Source: Zygnema cylindricum
Lineage: Eukaryota; Streptophyta; Zygnematophyceae; Zygnematales; Zygnemataceae
Reading direction: 5' to 3'
DNA length: 64,000 nucleotides
Assembly: GCA_037447655.1 (NCBI GenBank)
Contig: JBBHKE010002081.1
Span: forward strand, 94,701 to 158,700
Of the stretch, positions 23,724 to 34,933 are shown one piece after another. Position numbers and translations under genes: made by a program. Numbering within the stretch: position 1 is the first letter of the stretch; each line of letters begins with the position of its first letter. The notes below the pieces were generated by a model that saw only the letters and a list, made by a program, of their open reading frames with translations, searched no databases and was not told where the DNA came from.

Positions 23724-24816
23724 GGAATAATGGGAGAAGGAACAAGGGAGGAAAGATAGGAGTGGCGAGGGAGGGGAGAAGAGGGAGAGAGAGAAAGATA
23801 AGGGAAATAGAGCGAAGAGGAGGATGAGAAGAAAGAAGAGCTAGGAGGGAAACAAGGTAGAGAGCGAGGGGAGGTCAAAAAGAGAAGGAGAACTGAGAGG
23901 AGGAGAGATTTTTTTGGTGTAAGAATGAAACAGGGCTCCTTTTGTGTTTGAGTGATGCAAGGATTTGGGGAATAGTGAAGTATAGATGAAACACTTAAAA
24001 GGGCTTTACTTGTTTTGTTTTGTTTTAAGATATGTTTGAGGGATTAACTGTGTGTAGGTCGTTGTTTTTGTGTTTTTCCCTTGTTTTTTTTCTTTTTTCT
24101 CGGGATACTGAGGGTTTAAATCATCTTGTTGTTATTTGGTAAAGGTTCTCTGGACATTATGGTTGGTAACTTTTTTTTCTTTAGTCTGGAATTATCTGTA
24201 GTCAAGGATTATGTCTGTAGTCAAGTTTTTCGTTCACTGTTGAATATTTTTTATTCATGATACATACTCAATAACGATATGACGTTCCAGTGCCTTGATA
24301 ATTTTGTATTTTTTTTTTGTTGTTTGGGCAACGAACAATTGTTTACTACTTTGCAATATCTTCAACCTGTGAATTCGAAATGACTGATTGCCATCATTGA
24401 ATTTGAGAGAATTGACCCATGATTGATTGAGGATTATTTGAATTCAAAAATGATGATGCCTTTTGACTCGTACACAGTTTTTTCATCGATAAGGGAAAAG
24501 TTGTGATGTTTTTTTGTGATGTATTATTTCTTGAAAGAGTCTATCAGCTCCTATTGGATAACTCTAGAACGTATTAAAGAGATCTTCGGTCCAAATATAT
24601 ATAAATATATATATTATATATATATCAGTTCGGCATGTCTACAGCGCAGAAATGTTGATGCATATCGATTGTTGTGATTTCTCCATTCAATTACGAACTT
24701 CGATTTTCTTGGTTTGTAAAAGTAGCAGATGAAGTATCCAACACATGTAACATAAATGGGATTGTATTTTAGGGTTGTTTCCTAGTTGCCTTTTTACTTT
24801 TCAATATGTCCACCTT
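23724..24816. other. P450 3' region and intergenic
   Basis: The first 190 bases after the stop are strongly purine-rich (GGGAGAAGGAAC ... GAGGGAGAGAGAG), the complement in character of the CT-rich 5' leader. T-rich tracts follow, and an (AT)n microsatellite at 24594-24625. No further gene is visible. Confidence 0.5.
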
Positions 24817-26990
24817 TTATGGCAAGTAAAGTAATGTGCTTGTTATTTGCAATGGTTTGGTGTGATGCGAATGGGCTGCCCAAAGTTTTAGATTTACTCC
24901 TTTATAAGCAGCCCAAAGTTTTAGATTTTTTCCGTTAATAGCAAGTACAGTTACACAGCTCTCAGTTGTGGTTCTGTTTACTCTTTCTGTTACTTCATTC
25001 TGCTCATGGGGACATGGAACTGCGAGCTGATGAGTGATATCGCTGTTTTTCACATACTCGTTGAAAAGCTTCGACATATGTACTTGCTCATTCTCAATTT
25101 CAATATAGATGCTCCATGCAGATTTTCACTCCTTTTGTACTCCTTAAAGCGGTAACTCACTTCTGATTTATCTTTTTGTAGAATTTTGTGTACATAGAGA
25201 GTTAACATGTACCTTACTCCTCCCATGGATGAGGTCCTCGCAAGTTATCAAACATCACATTTGATGATCTGTAATAATTTCTCAGCCCTATGCTTACTCT
25301 CAAATGAAAAGGGAGTTCATGAATATTCCTTGAAGGACATCCGTTACGTAGGCTTGACTTTTCTTTATTTTTCAGTTCTACTCCCTCAACTATTTTTTTT
25401 TTATCCTTCTTATTTTTTCATGGGCTACGTGCCTTAATCATTTGTGCCATAAGTCAAAGTGAGAGATACCACCGAGGTACATACGGTTTCCTGTTATTTT
25501 TTTTGTGGCCAAATCGAGTCTAAACATATTGTTATTACCTTTGGTGTCTATTGTTGCAATTTTCCCTCCATTACTAACTAATTGTTTGCCATTCTCAAGG
25601 ACTATCTAGAATCCTTTCTTTTCTGCTAAAGCAATGGAAAATATTTTTTTATTGAATTTTGAAACATATAGGACATCATTCATTTCCCTCTCCACTAGTT
25701 GACCATTCACGTTAAGTTGGATTGTAACCTTTATTCATTTGAAGTGACATCCGATCCGTCGCTGAAATAGATTTTTATTGGAGCAATGGTGTGAATCTCT
25801 TTAAAAAATATTCCATTTCAACACATATGCGTAGATGCTCCCGAATCTATAATCAATCAATTATTCTTTGTGCCTTCCTTTGCGTTTGTGAGTGGCATGT
25901 ACTCTTTGACATCATCCGCGGGATACATGGTTACATCTTTTTCTTCACTGATGAAAGCACTTTGTTGATTTCGAGGGTTCCTATATACTAAGTTGTTGTC
26001 CCACGGGGGAGAATTAATCCAGGCCCACGACACTATTCACGACGTCGTTGCAACTATTGCCTCGGAGGGGGGCTTTTCTGTGCGTCAGAAGTTTTCTCAC
26101 ATTATACCCTCGCGCCGTATCGATGTTGCTTTTCTCGTTGGTGCCCGCCACATCTTTGATGATATTTTTTTGGCGAACCCTACTTCGGCTACATTCGTTG
26201 GTCAGGCAACTCGACATGGGTGGGTGGCTGCCCGTGATGCCGCTAGGGCGAACAAGCGTGATTATGCACACCGAGACCTTATGGATGACTTTATTCCAAT
26301 GGCGGTCTAGATCTTTGGTTATTTGGGTGTTGCTTTGGATGAGTTTCTCTAAGCATGTGTCAGGCGCGCTTTCGAGCGACGAGGACTTGGGAGCCCTCCT
26401 CCTTCGGTCCTTACTTCGTTTTATCGTCAACGTTTATCTGTGACTTTTCAGCAAGTTTAGGCTTTTATTCTACTTCGATATGCTATTGTGGTTATGGATC
26501 GTCGATGTGTTCCGGAACTCCCTCAACTTGCTCCTCCGGGTTGGGGGGACGAACGAGGTTGTTCTTAGTAGATATTCAATTGTTTTGGGGTTAGGGTTGG
26601 GGTTGGGGTTGGGGTTGTTATTTTGGTTTAAGTGAGTTGTCATGTTTTTCTTTTAAAGTTCGAGTGCTTTATTTTACTTGCCATTTTTCTTTGTTCCAGT
26701 TGTTTTCTTTGTTTTATACTACAATTGCGATGCTAGTAGTTTTTTCAGTTTTGGCCATGCCACCTTTTTTGTTCCCTTGGTGGTTTACCATCATGCTTTT
26801 TAATTCAATATGTTGTGTGATTTCTGAAGATGCCTTTTTCACAAGCTTTCTTATATCGTTGGCACATCTAGAACATTAATCCTTTGTCGTTAAAATAAAA
26901 ATAGAATTGACGCCCGTTCCGTGACTCACTATTGTTTCCATTGCGATGCTTATAATGTCCCCTATTTTGTTGAAACTTAGCATTAAATGC
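24817..26990 (-). mobile_element. Decayed Ty1/copia fragment (gag-PR-INT), split by a non-LTR insertion
   Basis: Minus-strand reading gives, from right to left, a gag zinc-knuckle/basic region (about 26950-26640). Then comes a protease active site IDSGASTHM (nucleotides 25852-25826) preceded by typical copia linker sequence. A pre-integrase region and an integrase core piece (HEQNEVTERVNRT, about 25010-24960) follow. Stops and frameshifts are frequent. The family differs from elements 1 and 2. A plus-strand non-LTR fragment (25993-26625) lies between the gag and protease parts. Confidence 0.75.
25993..26625 (+). mobile_element. 5'-truncated non-LTR retrotransposon fragment inserted in copia
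   Basis: The frame 25993-26308 and its shifted continuation match the 3' coding end of the element at 61700-62100. Shared residues include the AHDTIHDVVATIASEG type start, the IFLANPT block, and FIPMAVEIFGxLGVALDEFL. It ends in a short array of TTGGGG/TTAGGG units (26584-26618). The 5' truncation and simple-repeat tail are usual for target-primed insertion. The C-terminal domain could be a nuclease-like domain, but that is inference. Confidence 0.7.
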
Positions 26991-27024
26991 TTAAACATTC
27001 TTTCTTCCTCGCACAGGTAGCTTA

Positions 27025-27536
27025 TGTTAGGTCTAAGTACTGAGCACTCATTTAGCGACGAGACATTCTCGTAGCTAAAGAAACGACTACCAACGACAAA
27101 GTAGTTTCGTCGTTAGATATTTGAAGTGACGTGGAAATTGTTTATTTGTTTCGTTTCGCATAAGTTGTAGTCGTAACGTGTACATTAAGTCGGTTGGTGG
27201 TTGAATTTCTTTGTTGGTCGAGTAGTTCTGGATAGCTATTTTTTGTTGGTCCAATTGTACCTCGTGTAATTGTACGTTGTCATGTGAAATTGACATTGTT
27301 GACGAATGTCGGTCGTAAAGTTTTGTGAAGTTTCCCCACATTGACTCTTAATCGTTCCTAGTCATGTACATATATATTTGTTGAGACTTAGTGGTAGAGT
27401 TATCTTTTTGGAGGCGTAATTAATTCTGGAGGTGTATAAGAAACAGTAAGCTTTTGTACTTGGACGTTAACTTTTAATATATTGGAGTATTGGAGGAACA
27501 TATCTTTTATGTCATATGTATTTATTTTGCTTGTTT
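27025..27536 (+). repeat. 5' LTR of copia element 1
   Basis: Starts TGTTAGGTCTAAGTACTGAG. It contains a hairpin (TTTAGCGACGAGACATTCTCGTAGCTAAA region) and shares sequence with the LTRs at 31019-31535, 36067-36491 and 38714-39220. The 3' edge is uncertain because the region that should hold the primer-binding site is deleted compared with element 2. Confidence 0.75.
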
Positions 27537-27554
27537 TACTGGCAATTCTTGCCG

Positions 27555-28745
27555 TTATGGAGGGGATAGGGAAATCCTTGGCAGATCATAGTGGAGGAGT
27601 TACAAGGACACAGTATGATGAGTTCGACGAATGGGGGATGAAAAGTGTGAAGATGATCTAAGAGATGTTTGATTGCTTTTAAGAGTTTCTCAAAACACAA
27701 GGAGGTGACGGCGACGGAGAAAGTAGCGAAAACTCCAATAACACGAAGGAAACGAAGAAAAAGAAGAAGGGGAAGTCTAAACTTCATGAGGAAGAGGAGG
27801 AGAGTGACGATGAGGATCTTAAAGTCTTCAATAAGACCATCGTCTTCACACGTTCTAACTATGCAATTTGGAAGAGATATATTCGAGGATCATTCACACC
27901 GAAGAAGCTTTACGACATCGTAATCAGGAAAGAGACTATCCGGATTTCTTCGTGGATCTAACAGGTGCACACAATAGGGACAATATAAATATGGCGGCAT
28001 CCACGGCCTTATTACAGAGTTGTCACAGTTCTATGCAAAAATATCTTCTAACTCATGATAAAGCTTTAATTGTTAGACGGCTTTAGAGAATGGATTTGAA
28101 AAGGGGTTGGAGTCAAATGAAAATAACCTACTTGAGGAATATATAAGGTTTAGAATGAAGGAGAATGAGTCCATTGATGATGGAGTTGAATGGTTTAATG
28201 TCATTATAGAAAAACTTAATTCACTCAATAACTTCCATATAGAGAAAAAGAGGTTGTTTGTTTTCATGAAGAGTCTTCCGAGCAAGTTCGCGGTGGCCAA
28301 GGAGGTCATCAAGGGACAAGAGAAGCCGACAATTGCATACGCGATCAATCACTTCAAAATTACAGAGAAGGAGAAAGGGACATCTAAAGAGAAGGTTAAC
28401 GGGTCATCATATCCTAGTTATCAAGAGGACGATGAGCTTACAATCGTAGGGGATTTAGAGGGAGAGGAGGTGGACCTCGTGCTAGAGGAGGCACATCAGA
28501 AGGCCTAGGGAGAGGTTCATACCAACGTGATACCACTAAGATGACATGCTATAATTGTCATGAGATTAGGAATGGGTCCTTTCAATGCCCAGACAAAAGT
28601 AAGCAGGAAACATTTGTCAAAGAAAAGAACATACTAGTCGAGGTTGTTATCAAAATACGGGAAACAATCGTGGTGGGGGACAATTTAGAGGCGGAGGATC
28701 TCGAGGAGGTAGCTCATCAAGTGGAGGAGATTTTGTTAGGATAGG
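27555..28745 (+). pseudogene. Gag of copia element 1, decayed
   Basis: Starts with TRTQYDEFDEWG, then an acidic/lysine-rich stretch, then VFTRSNYAIWKRYIR (the DUF4219-type N-terminus of plant copia gag). A UBN2-like helical part follows (28107-28506), and a zinc knuckle CYNCHEIRNGSFQC. The histidine of the CCHC motif has become asparagine, and at least four stops or shifts break the frame. The intact motif is seen in element 2 (CYNCNEIGHGSFEC). Confidence 0.8.
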
Positions 28746-31018
28746 CAGATGCGACACGAACAATAATTTTTTGTTTCACTCTTTGAGGAATCAAAGGAAA
28801 AGAAAGCGAATGTCTATTTCACACACAAAGCAAAGAAAACAACGAGAAATTTAACAATAGGATTATTTACTCCAATGCTACACATCATATGAGATAGGAT
28901 CCAAGACTATTTACTGACTTCTTAAAGCTCACTATGCCGAAATCCATTATAGTGGCTAATGGCTCTATGATGGATATAGAAACAGTGGAAGCTCACTGTG
29001 CCAGAATCTATTATAGTGGCTAATGGCTCTATGATGGTTATTGACAGTGGGAACAATACGCTTGACCTACGACAACGGATAAAAAAATGACAACTAGAGT
29101 TTATAGGGTACGTTTTAACAATGAATGATATAACACAAGAGGATGCATTAATCTTTTAAGTGTCCCACCGCTTCAAAAGAAAGGTGCAACAACCACATGT
29201 ATAGTTCGATGAAGGATCATTTTAAGAAGTAAAACAGGATCATTTGCAGAAAGCATCGTTCCTGACAATATCAAATTCAGTTGATTTGGAGGAAACCAAA
29301 AAACAAGTCTGCCAATGAAGAGGGACACCTTCACTCGATATAGGTCAATAAGGAGGACCTCACGTTGTGGCATCATAAAATAAACCATACTTGAGAGAGC
29401 ATTATGAAAGAGATGATTCGTTAGGTTGTGGCTTCAGGATTTTATGTGACAATAGGAGAAAATGTCATTAGATGTGTAAATTGCACAAAGGGGAAACATA
29501 AATGGAATACCGCATCCAATAAAAGATTTTCAATTTAAACTGGATGCCCCTTTAGGAATAACTACTAGTCCATGTAGAACATTGTGGTGACATACATCGG
29601 AAAACCATTAGGAAAATAAAATACATTATGGTGGTAGTTGATGATTTAAGTAGGAAGACATGGGTATACCCGTTTAAAGCTAAGGGAAAGTATAAAGTTG
29701 GTAAAGGTGGTACAGTCGAATCGCGGAGGAGAATTTCTTGTCTATGCATAGTATTGTAAGGAGACAAGGATTAAGCAGCAGTTCACGGCTCCTTATTCCG
29801 AATAGTTTAATGGAATCGCATAGCGGAAGAATCAGACATTACAAGAGATGGTGCGGGCTATGCTCCGTATGACGAAACTCACCCATCGTCTTTGGGGGGA
29901 ACAAGATAGAGCGGTCAATCATGTTACCAACCAGAGAATCAACTCTTCTTTGGGCAATAATACACCGGAGGAACTTTGTAGTGGAAAGATGCATACAGTT
30001 AAACACTTAAGGATTTCAGAATGTGAGGCTACAGGGTATGTAGAGGAAAAAAATCGAAATGGGAAGTTTGCGGCACGGTCATGGGAAGGATAAATTGTGG
30101 AGTATAGTGAGAACTCAATACAACATCAGATTGACAACCCGGTTACTAAAAGTTTCGACACTATAGAAATGTGGATTTCAACGAAAATTTGGAATGGATC
30201 GTAAAAGGAGCTCATATGTCCAAATGGGCTTATCATTATACGGAGAATAGTCACTATGAAGAGTTCCTAGTAGACGAGGAGGAAAACGTCTTGATAGAGG
30301 AAGGGTCAAAGAAAAAGGTGCGATTTATAGAGAAGACTCTTGAAAGTTCTGAAGCCTAAGCCTACCGACAACGGACCAAAAAGACGGAAGGTCATTGGTG
30401 AATCGCCCACACGCACCAATAACGTGACATTAGAAGAGACGCCTTTGGAGAAGAAGGACGATGACAAGCTTGAGAGTAGTGATTTAGACAAGGATTTTGT
30501 GGGGGACGTACGGAGGAGTAAGAGAACAACTAAAGGGAAGGCACCAGATTGGTTCTCACTAGGGCAACATACAAAAAACAAACCGGTTACCAAAGGGCAA
30601 TTTCTAAAATTAGAGAGAAAAAGGTGGAATCCTTCTTTTTATGAAAGACAATTACAGAGAATCGTCTGACCGATCCTCAATCACATCAAGAGGCTCCAGA
30701 TTTGGACGGATGGGAGGAGAAGTGGAATCTTGCGTTCATAAAAGAATTTAATTCTGTAAAAGCTAATGGGTGTTTCGGGGGAAGGAAATAGACTCAAAAT
30801 GGGTATTCAAGACTAAGACCAGAGCCTCAGAGAAAATTCTTAAGTATAAAGCAAGGTTAGTATGTAAAGGTTTCCAGCAGAAAGAAGGCATTGCCTATTC
30901 AGGGACCGTAGCTTGTGTGGTCAAGTTCGACTCATTGCATGCAATTATTGCAATGTCGGCGGCAAAAAGAATGCACATCCAACATATGGACATAGAAACA
31001 AAAATATTGTATGGTTTG
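28746..31018 (+). pseudogene. Pol remnant of copia element 1 (PR-INT to start of RT)
   Basis: Pieces of integrase (VVVDDLSRKTWVYPF at about 29630; LGNNTPEELCSG, VKHLRISECEATGY at 29848-30090), the acidic linker (30171-30660) and the RT N-terminus (KWVFKTKTRASEK, YKARLVCKGFQQKEG, HMDIETK) are visible in shifted frames. The RT ends at LYGL, where a minus-oriented LTR begins (31019). 29625-31018 is nearly identical to 37295-38713. Confidence 0.8.
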
Positions 31019-31535
31019 TGAAAGATAGCGAATCAAACAATGTATACACAACAAAGAAAGTGTTCTTCCGAAGTTCAATGTATTAAATACAACCAAAGTA
31101 CAAATCTCCTTTAGCTGTTGATCTTTCTACGCCTCCATAATAATCTACGCCTCCAAAAAGATAACTCTACCACGAAGTCTCAACAAATATATATGCACAT
31201 GACTAAAAAACGTGGCGAAGTATACGGCCAACAAAAAAGAAGTCGTCCTAAGTTAGTTGACCAACAATGAAAGTCAACTACCAAACGACTCGGACTACAC
31301 GGTACGACTAGAACTTAAGTGAACCACACGGTACGACTAGAACTTAAATGAACCCAAGCGACCAAACAATTTCCACCTCACTTCTATCGTACAGCTAGAA
31401 CTCACGCAAAACGAACAAGCAACTTCTACGTCACTTCAAATATCTAGCGACGAAACTACATCGTCGCTGGTTGTCTCTACTTTAGAAACGAGAATGTCTC
31501 GTCGCTAAGTGAGTGGTCATTATATAATCCTAACA
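31019..31535 (-). repeat. 3' LTR of element 2
   Basis: In minus orientation it starts TGTTAGG at 31535 after the polypurine tract and ends ...TCTTTCA at 31019. It closely matches the solo LTR 38714-39220, with the same left junction in the RT reading frame. Confidence 0.85.
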
Positions 31536-31569
31536 TTCCCCCTCTTACTGGGACACTCAAAGCCCCCTC

Positions 31570-32440
31570 TTACTCCATGCCCACTAACTTCTTTCCCATT
31601 TCATATATTTCTTTCAATGCTGTTTTGGTTAACATATCAACAGCTTGCTCTTCTGTAGGTACAAACACAAATTCAACTTCTTCTTCTGAAACTAAATCTC
31701 GAACAAAATGCCACTGAGCTTTAACGTGCTTTGTGCGTTTATGTAAAATCGGATTTTTACTAAGTGCAATGGAGGACATGTTATCACTCAATATTTGCAT
31801 GCATTTTTTTTCCACTCCAACCTCCTATGAAAATTCCTTAATCCACACGGCGTTCTTGGCAGCATGACATGCGGCCATATACTCCACCTCTGTAGATGAG
31901 AGTGCCACAGTAGGTTGCAAACATGGATTCCACGAGATAGCTCCTCCTGCGAGTAAAAACACATATCCTGACGTAGACCTTCCTGTATCATGGTCCCCTC
32001 TATAGTCGGTATCACAATATCCAAAACCACTCAAGCTCTCACCTTTCCTATAAACAAATCCAAGACTAAGTGTTCTAGCCAAATATCTAAAGATTCTCTT
32101 CACTACCTCCCAATGTATTTTTTGTTGGATTGCTACAATACCGACTAACCACACTCACTGCGGCACTAATGTATGGCCTAATGTTTGGCCTAGTACCAAC
32201 ACTCAAATACATTAAGCTTCCGACCGTCACACTCAAATATATTAAGCTTCCGACCGCCTCCCTATACAGGGCATCAACCTCGGGACTTTTAACAAAGTTA
32301 GAAGGCTTGTCATGAGGATCAATGGGAGTTCCAAGTGGCTTACAATCTAAGAACCCAAATTTTTCTAGAACCTCTTTTGCATATTGTTCTTTGCTCAACT
32401 TAATCTCTTCGTTCCTCCTCCTTTGAATCTGAATTCCCAC
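31570..32440 (-). pseudogene. RT C-terminus and RNase H of element 2
   Basis: Minus-strand pieces show KEVLEKFGFLDCKPLGTPID and a copia post-RT motif with a 36-bp internal duplication (GSLIYLSVTVGSLMYLSVGTRP, partly repeated). RNase H follows (GYCDTDYRGD, ALSSTEVEYMAACHA) and the end ILSDNMSSIALSKNP ... VDMLTKTAL. Two frameshifts separate the parts. Confidence 0.8.
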
Positions 32441-32457
32441 AATGTATTGTGCATCCC

Positions 32458-33113
32458 CTAAATTTGTAATTCTAAAGTGCTTGGAAATTCAATCTTTAAT
32501 TCTCCAAGTAATTCCAAGTTGTGAGAGATGTATACCCTAAAATTTTCATCGACGTATGCACTAAAATTTATCATGTCCCAACCTTCTCCTCGAATATACA
32601 CTCCACCATATGTAGTAAGCCTCTTAAATCCAAAAATTAGTAAAACCTTGTGAAGTTTATGGTTCCGTGTTCTCGGTGCCTGCTTCAAACCATACAAAGC
32701 CTTCCACAACCTCCATACCTTACCATTCTTTCCAAGAACTCCTTCTGAAACTTTCATACACACCTCCTCCTCTAATTCACCATTTAAAAAGGTTGTCTCT
32801 ACATTTATCTGTTGGATGTGCATTCCCTCGCCGCCGCCATTGCAATAATTGCGCTCAATGAATCAAACTCAACTACAGGGGCAAATGTCTCCGAATAGTC
32901 AATACCTTTCTTCTGCTGGAAGCCCTTACATACTAACCATGCCTTATACTTAAGAATTTCTCCCGAGGCTTCCGTCTTTGTTTTAAATACCCACTTTGAG
33001 TGTATCGCCTTCTTACCAATCGATAAGTCTACTTTTTCAAAACACCCATTTGCTTTCACAGAATTAAACTCTTTTATGAACGTTGGTTTCCTCTTCTCCT
33101 CCCACCCGTCCAA
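32458..33113 (-). pseudogene. Reverse transcriptase of element 2
   Basis: Minus strand 33113-32805 has KWVFKTKTEASGE, YKAWLVCKGFQQKKGIDYSETFAPV. 32823-32458 continues with INVETTFLNGELEEEV and LYGLKQAPRTRNHKLHKVL. The catalytic YVDD has decayed to YVDE in SAYVDENFRVY, so polymerase activity is lost. Confidence 0.85.
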
Positions 33114-33170
33114 GTCTCGAGCCTCTTGATAGGATTGAGGATCGGTCGGACGATTTTCTGTAATTGCCTT

Positions 33171-33653
33171 TCATAAGAGGAATGAATCCTCCCTTCCTTC
33201 TCTAATTTCGGAAATTTCCTTCTGGTAACTGGTTTGCTTTTTGTATGATCGTCTTGGTGAAAATCTTTCCGGTGTTTTCGCTTTTGTTGATCTCTTATTT
33301 CTCCGTACATCCTCTACAATTTTTTTATCCGAATCACTTTTGTGAATCTTATCATCATCCTCCATCTCCAGTGGTGTCTCTTGCGATGTCACGTTGTTAG
33401 TGCGAGTACGTGATTTTGTGATGACCTTATCTTCGTGTGATTTGTTACGAGTGATTTTAGGTGTCAAAACTTTCTCTAAAGTTTTCACTACCGATTGCAC
33501 GTTTTTCTTTGCCCCTACCTCCATCAAAACTTCTTCCTCTTCCTCCTCCTCTCTCGTAAATTTCTCATAATGACTCTCCTCTTCGTAATCTTGAGCCCGC
33601 TTGGACTCATTAGCTCCTTTCACCATCCATTCCAAATTTTCATTAAACTCCAC
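33171..33653 (-). pseudogene. INT-RT acidic linker of element 2
   Basis: Lys/Glu-rich, low-complexity minus-strand frame with EEEEEEEVL and RTRTNNVTSQETPLEMEDD. The same linker occurs in both duplicated fragments (30171-30660, 37841-38317) and near base 200-560. It has no known activity. Confidence 0.7.
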
Positions 33654-34417
33654 ATTTCTAGACTCTCAGATCCTTCTAATAACAGGGTTAAAAATCTGAT
33701 ACTGCATTGAGATTCACTATACCCCACAAAGTATCCTTCCCATGACCGTGTCACAAACTTCCCCTCCCGATTTCTTTCATCTACGTATCCCATAGCCTCA
33801 CATCCCCAAATCCTTAAGTGTTTTACCGTACGCATTTGTCCACTCCAAAGTTCCTCCGGTGTTTTGTTGCCCAAAGCCGAGTTGATTCTCCGATTGGTAA
33901 CATGATTAGCCGCCTTTATTTCTTCTCCCCGAAGACGATGTGTGAGTTTCGTTGTATGGAGCATGGCCCGCACCAACTGTTGCAATGTCCGATTCTTCCT
34001 CTTTGCGATTCCATTCGATTGTGGGGAATACCGAGCCGTGAATTGCTGCTTAATCCTTGTCTCTTTACAACATTCAGCAAAGGCAAAAAATTCACCTCCA
34101 CGGTCCGATCGTACTGCCTTTACCTGCCTCCCACTTTCCCTCTCAGCCATAACCACAAATTCTTTAAATGTTTCTAATGCCTCCGACTTTGCTTTTAAAA
34201 GATACACTCGTGTCTTCCTGCTGAAATCATCTACTTTCACCATGATGTATTTATTTTTTCCAATGGTTTCTAGATGTATGTCCCCACACAGATCTACATG
34301 GACTAGGTCCAAAGGGGTATTCGCCTTTAATCGAAGATCTTTCACTGGATGAGGCTTCCTTTTATGCTTCCCTTTTGTGCATCCTACACATCCGATAACC
34401 CTCTCTCCTGTCGCCAC
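33620..34417 (-). pseudogene. Integrase of element 2, catalytic glutamate lost
   Basis: 265-residue minus-strand frame. GAG-pre-INT end CVGCTKGKHKRKPHP, first aspartate in HVDLCGDI, second in RSDRGGEFF, then SNGIAKRKNRTLQ. Active copia integrases have GxAERKNRT here; this copy has lysine instead of the catalytic glutamate. The C-terminal FGCEAMGY-like and GYFVGYSE motifs are present. This is the longest intact integrase frame of the family in the window. Confidence 0.88.
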
Positions 34418-34623
34418 GTCAAGTCCTCAAACGACACCATGCCAAATCATCTCCTTGATATTACTCTTTGAGGTGTGACACATTTGATGATGCCACAACG
34501 TCAGATCATCCTTGTTCACCTCTACCGAATGAAGGTGCCCTTCTTCATCCGCTATTCTATTTTTTGGTTTCTCCAAATTAGCCTACTTTGCATATTTTCA
34601 GTTACGATGCCCTCTGCAAACGG

Positions 34624-34914
34624 TCAAGTTTTACTACTTAAAATAATTCTGCCTCCTTCCATATATGTCACTCTTCCAGCTTTCTTTTGAAGTTGTGGGA
34701 CGCTTAAGAGATTGTTGCATCCTCTTGGATTATAAAGCACATTGTTAAAACGTACTCTATTGGCTCTTGTAATCCCTTTCGTATCCTGGGTCGGTAGATC
34801 CAACTGTATTGTTTTTACTGTATCAGTAACCATCATTGAACCGTTAGCCACTATAATGGATGTCGGTACAGTCGGTTTTCTAATATCAGTGAACAGTCTT
34901 GGATCCGTGCACAT
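34624..34914 (-). pseudogene. Protease/pre-integrase region of element 2
   Basis: Minus-strand frame with RVRFNNVLYNPRGCNNLLSV, the conserved copia segment between protease and integrase (VLYxPxxxxNLLSV). The protease active-site region itself is degraded between 34915 and 34960. Confidence 0.7.
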
Positions 34915-34933
34915 GTGGTGTGTAGCACTGAGT

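Noticed and set aside
23609-23878. Ser/Pro-rich minus-strand frame after the P450
   Set aside because: Antisense of the purine-rich 3' region; low complexity only.
26584-26618. Interstitial telomere
   Set aside because: Only about six mixed TTGGGG/TTAGGG units located at the 3' end of a non-LTR fragment; better explained as the element's tail.
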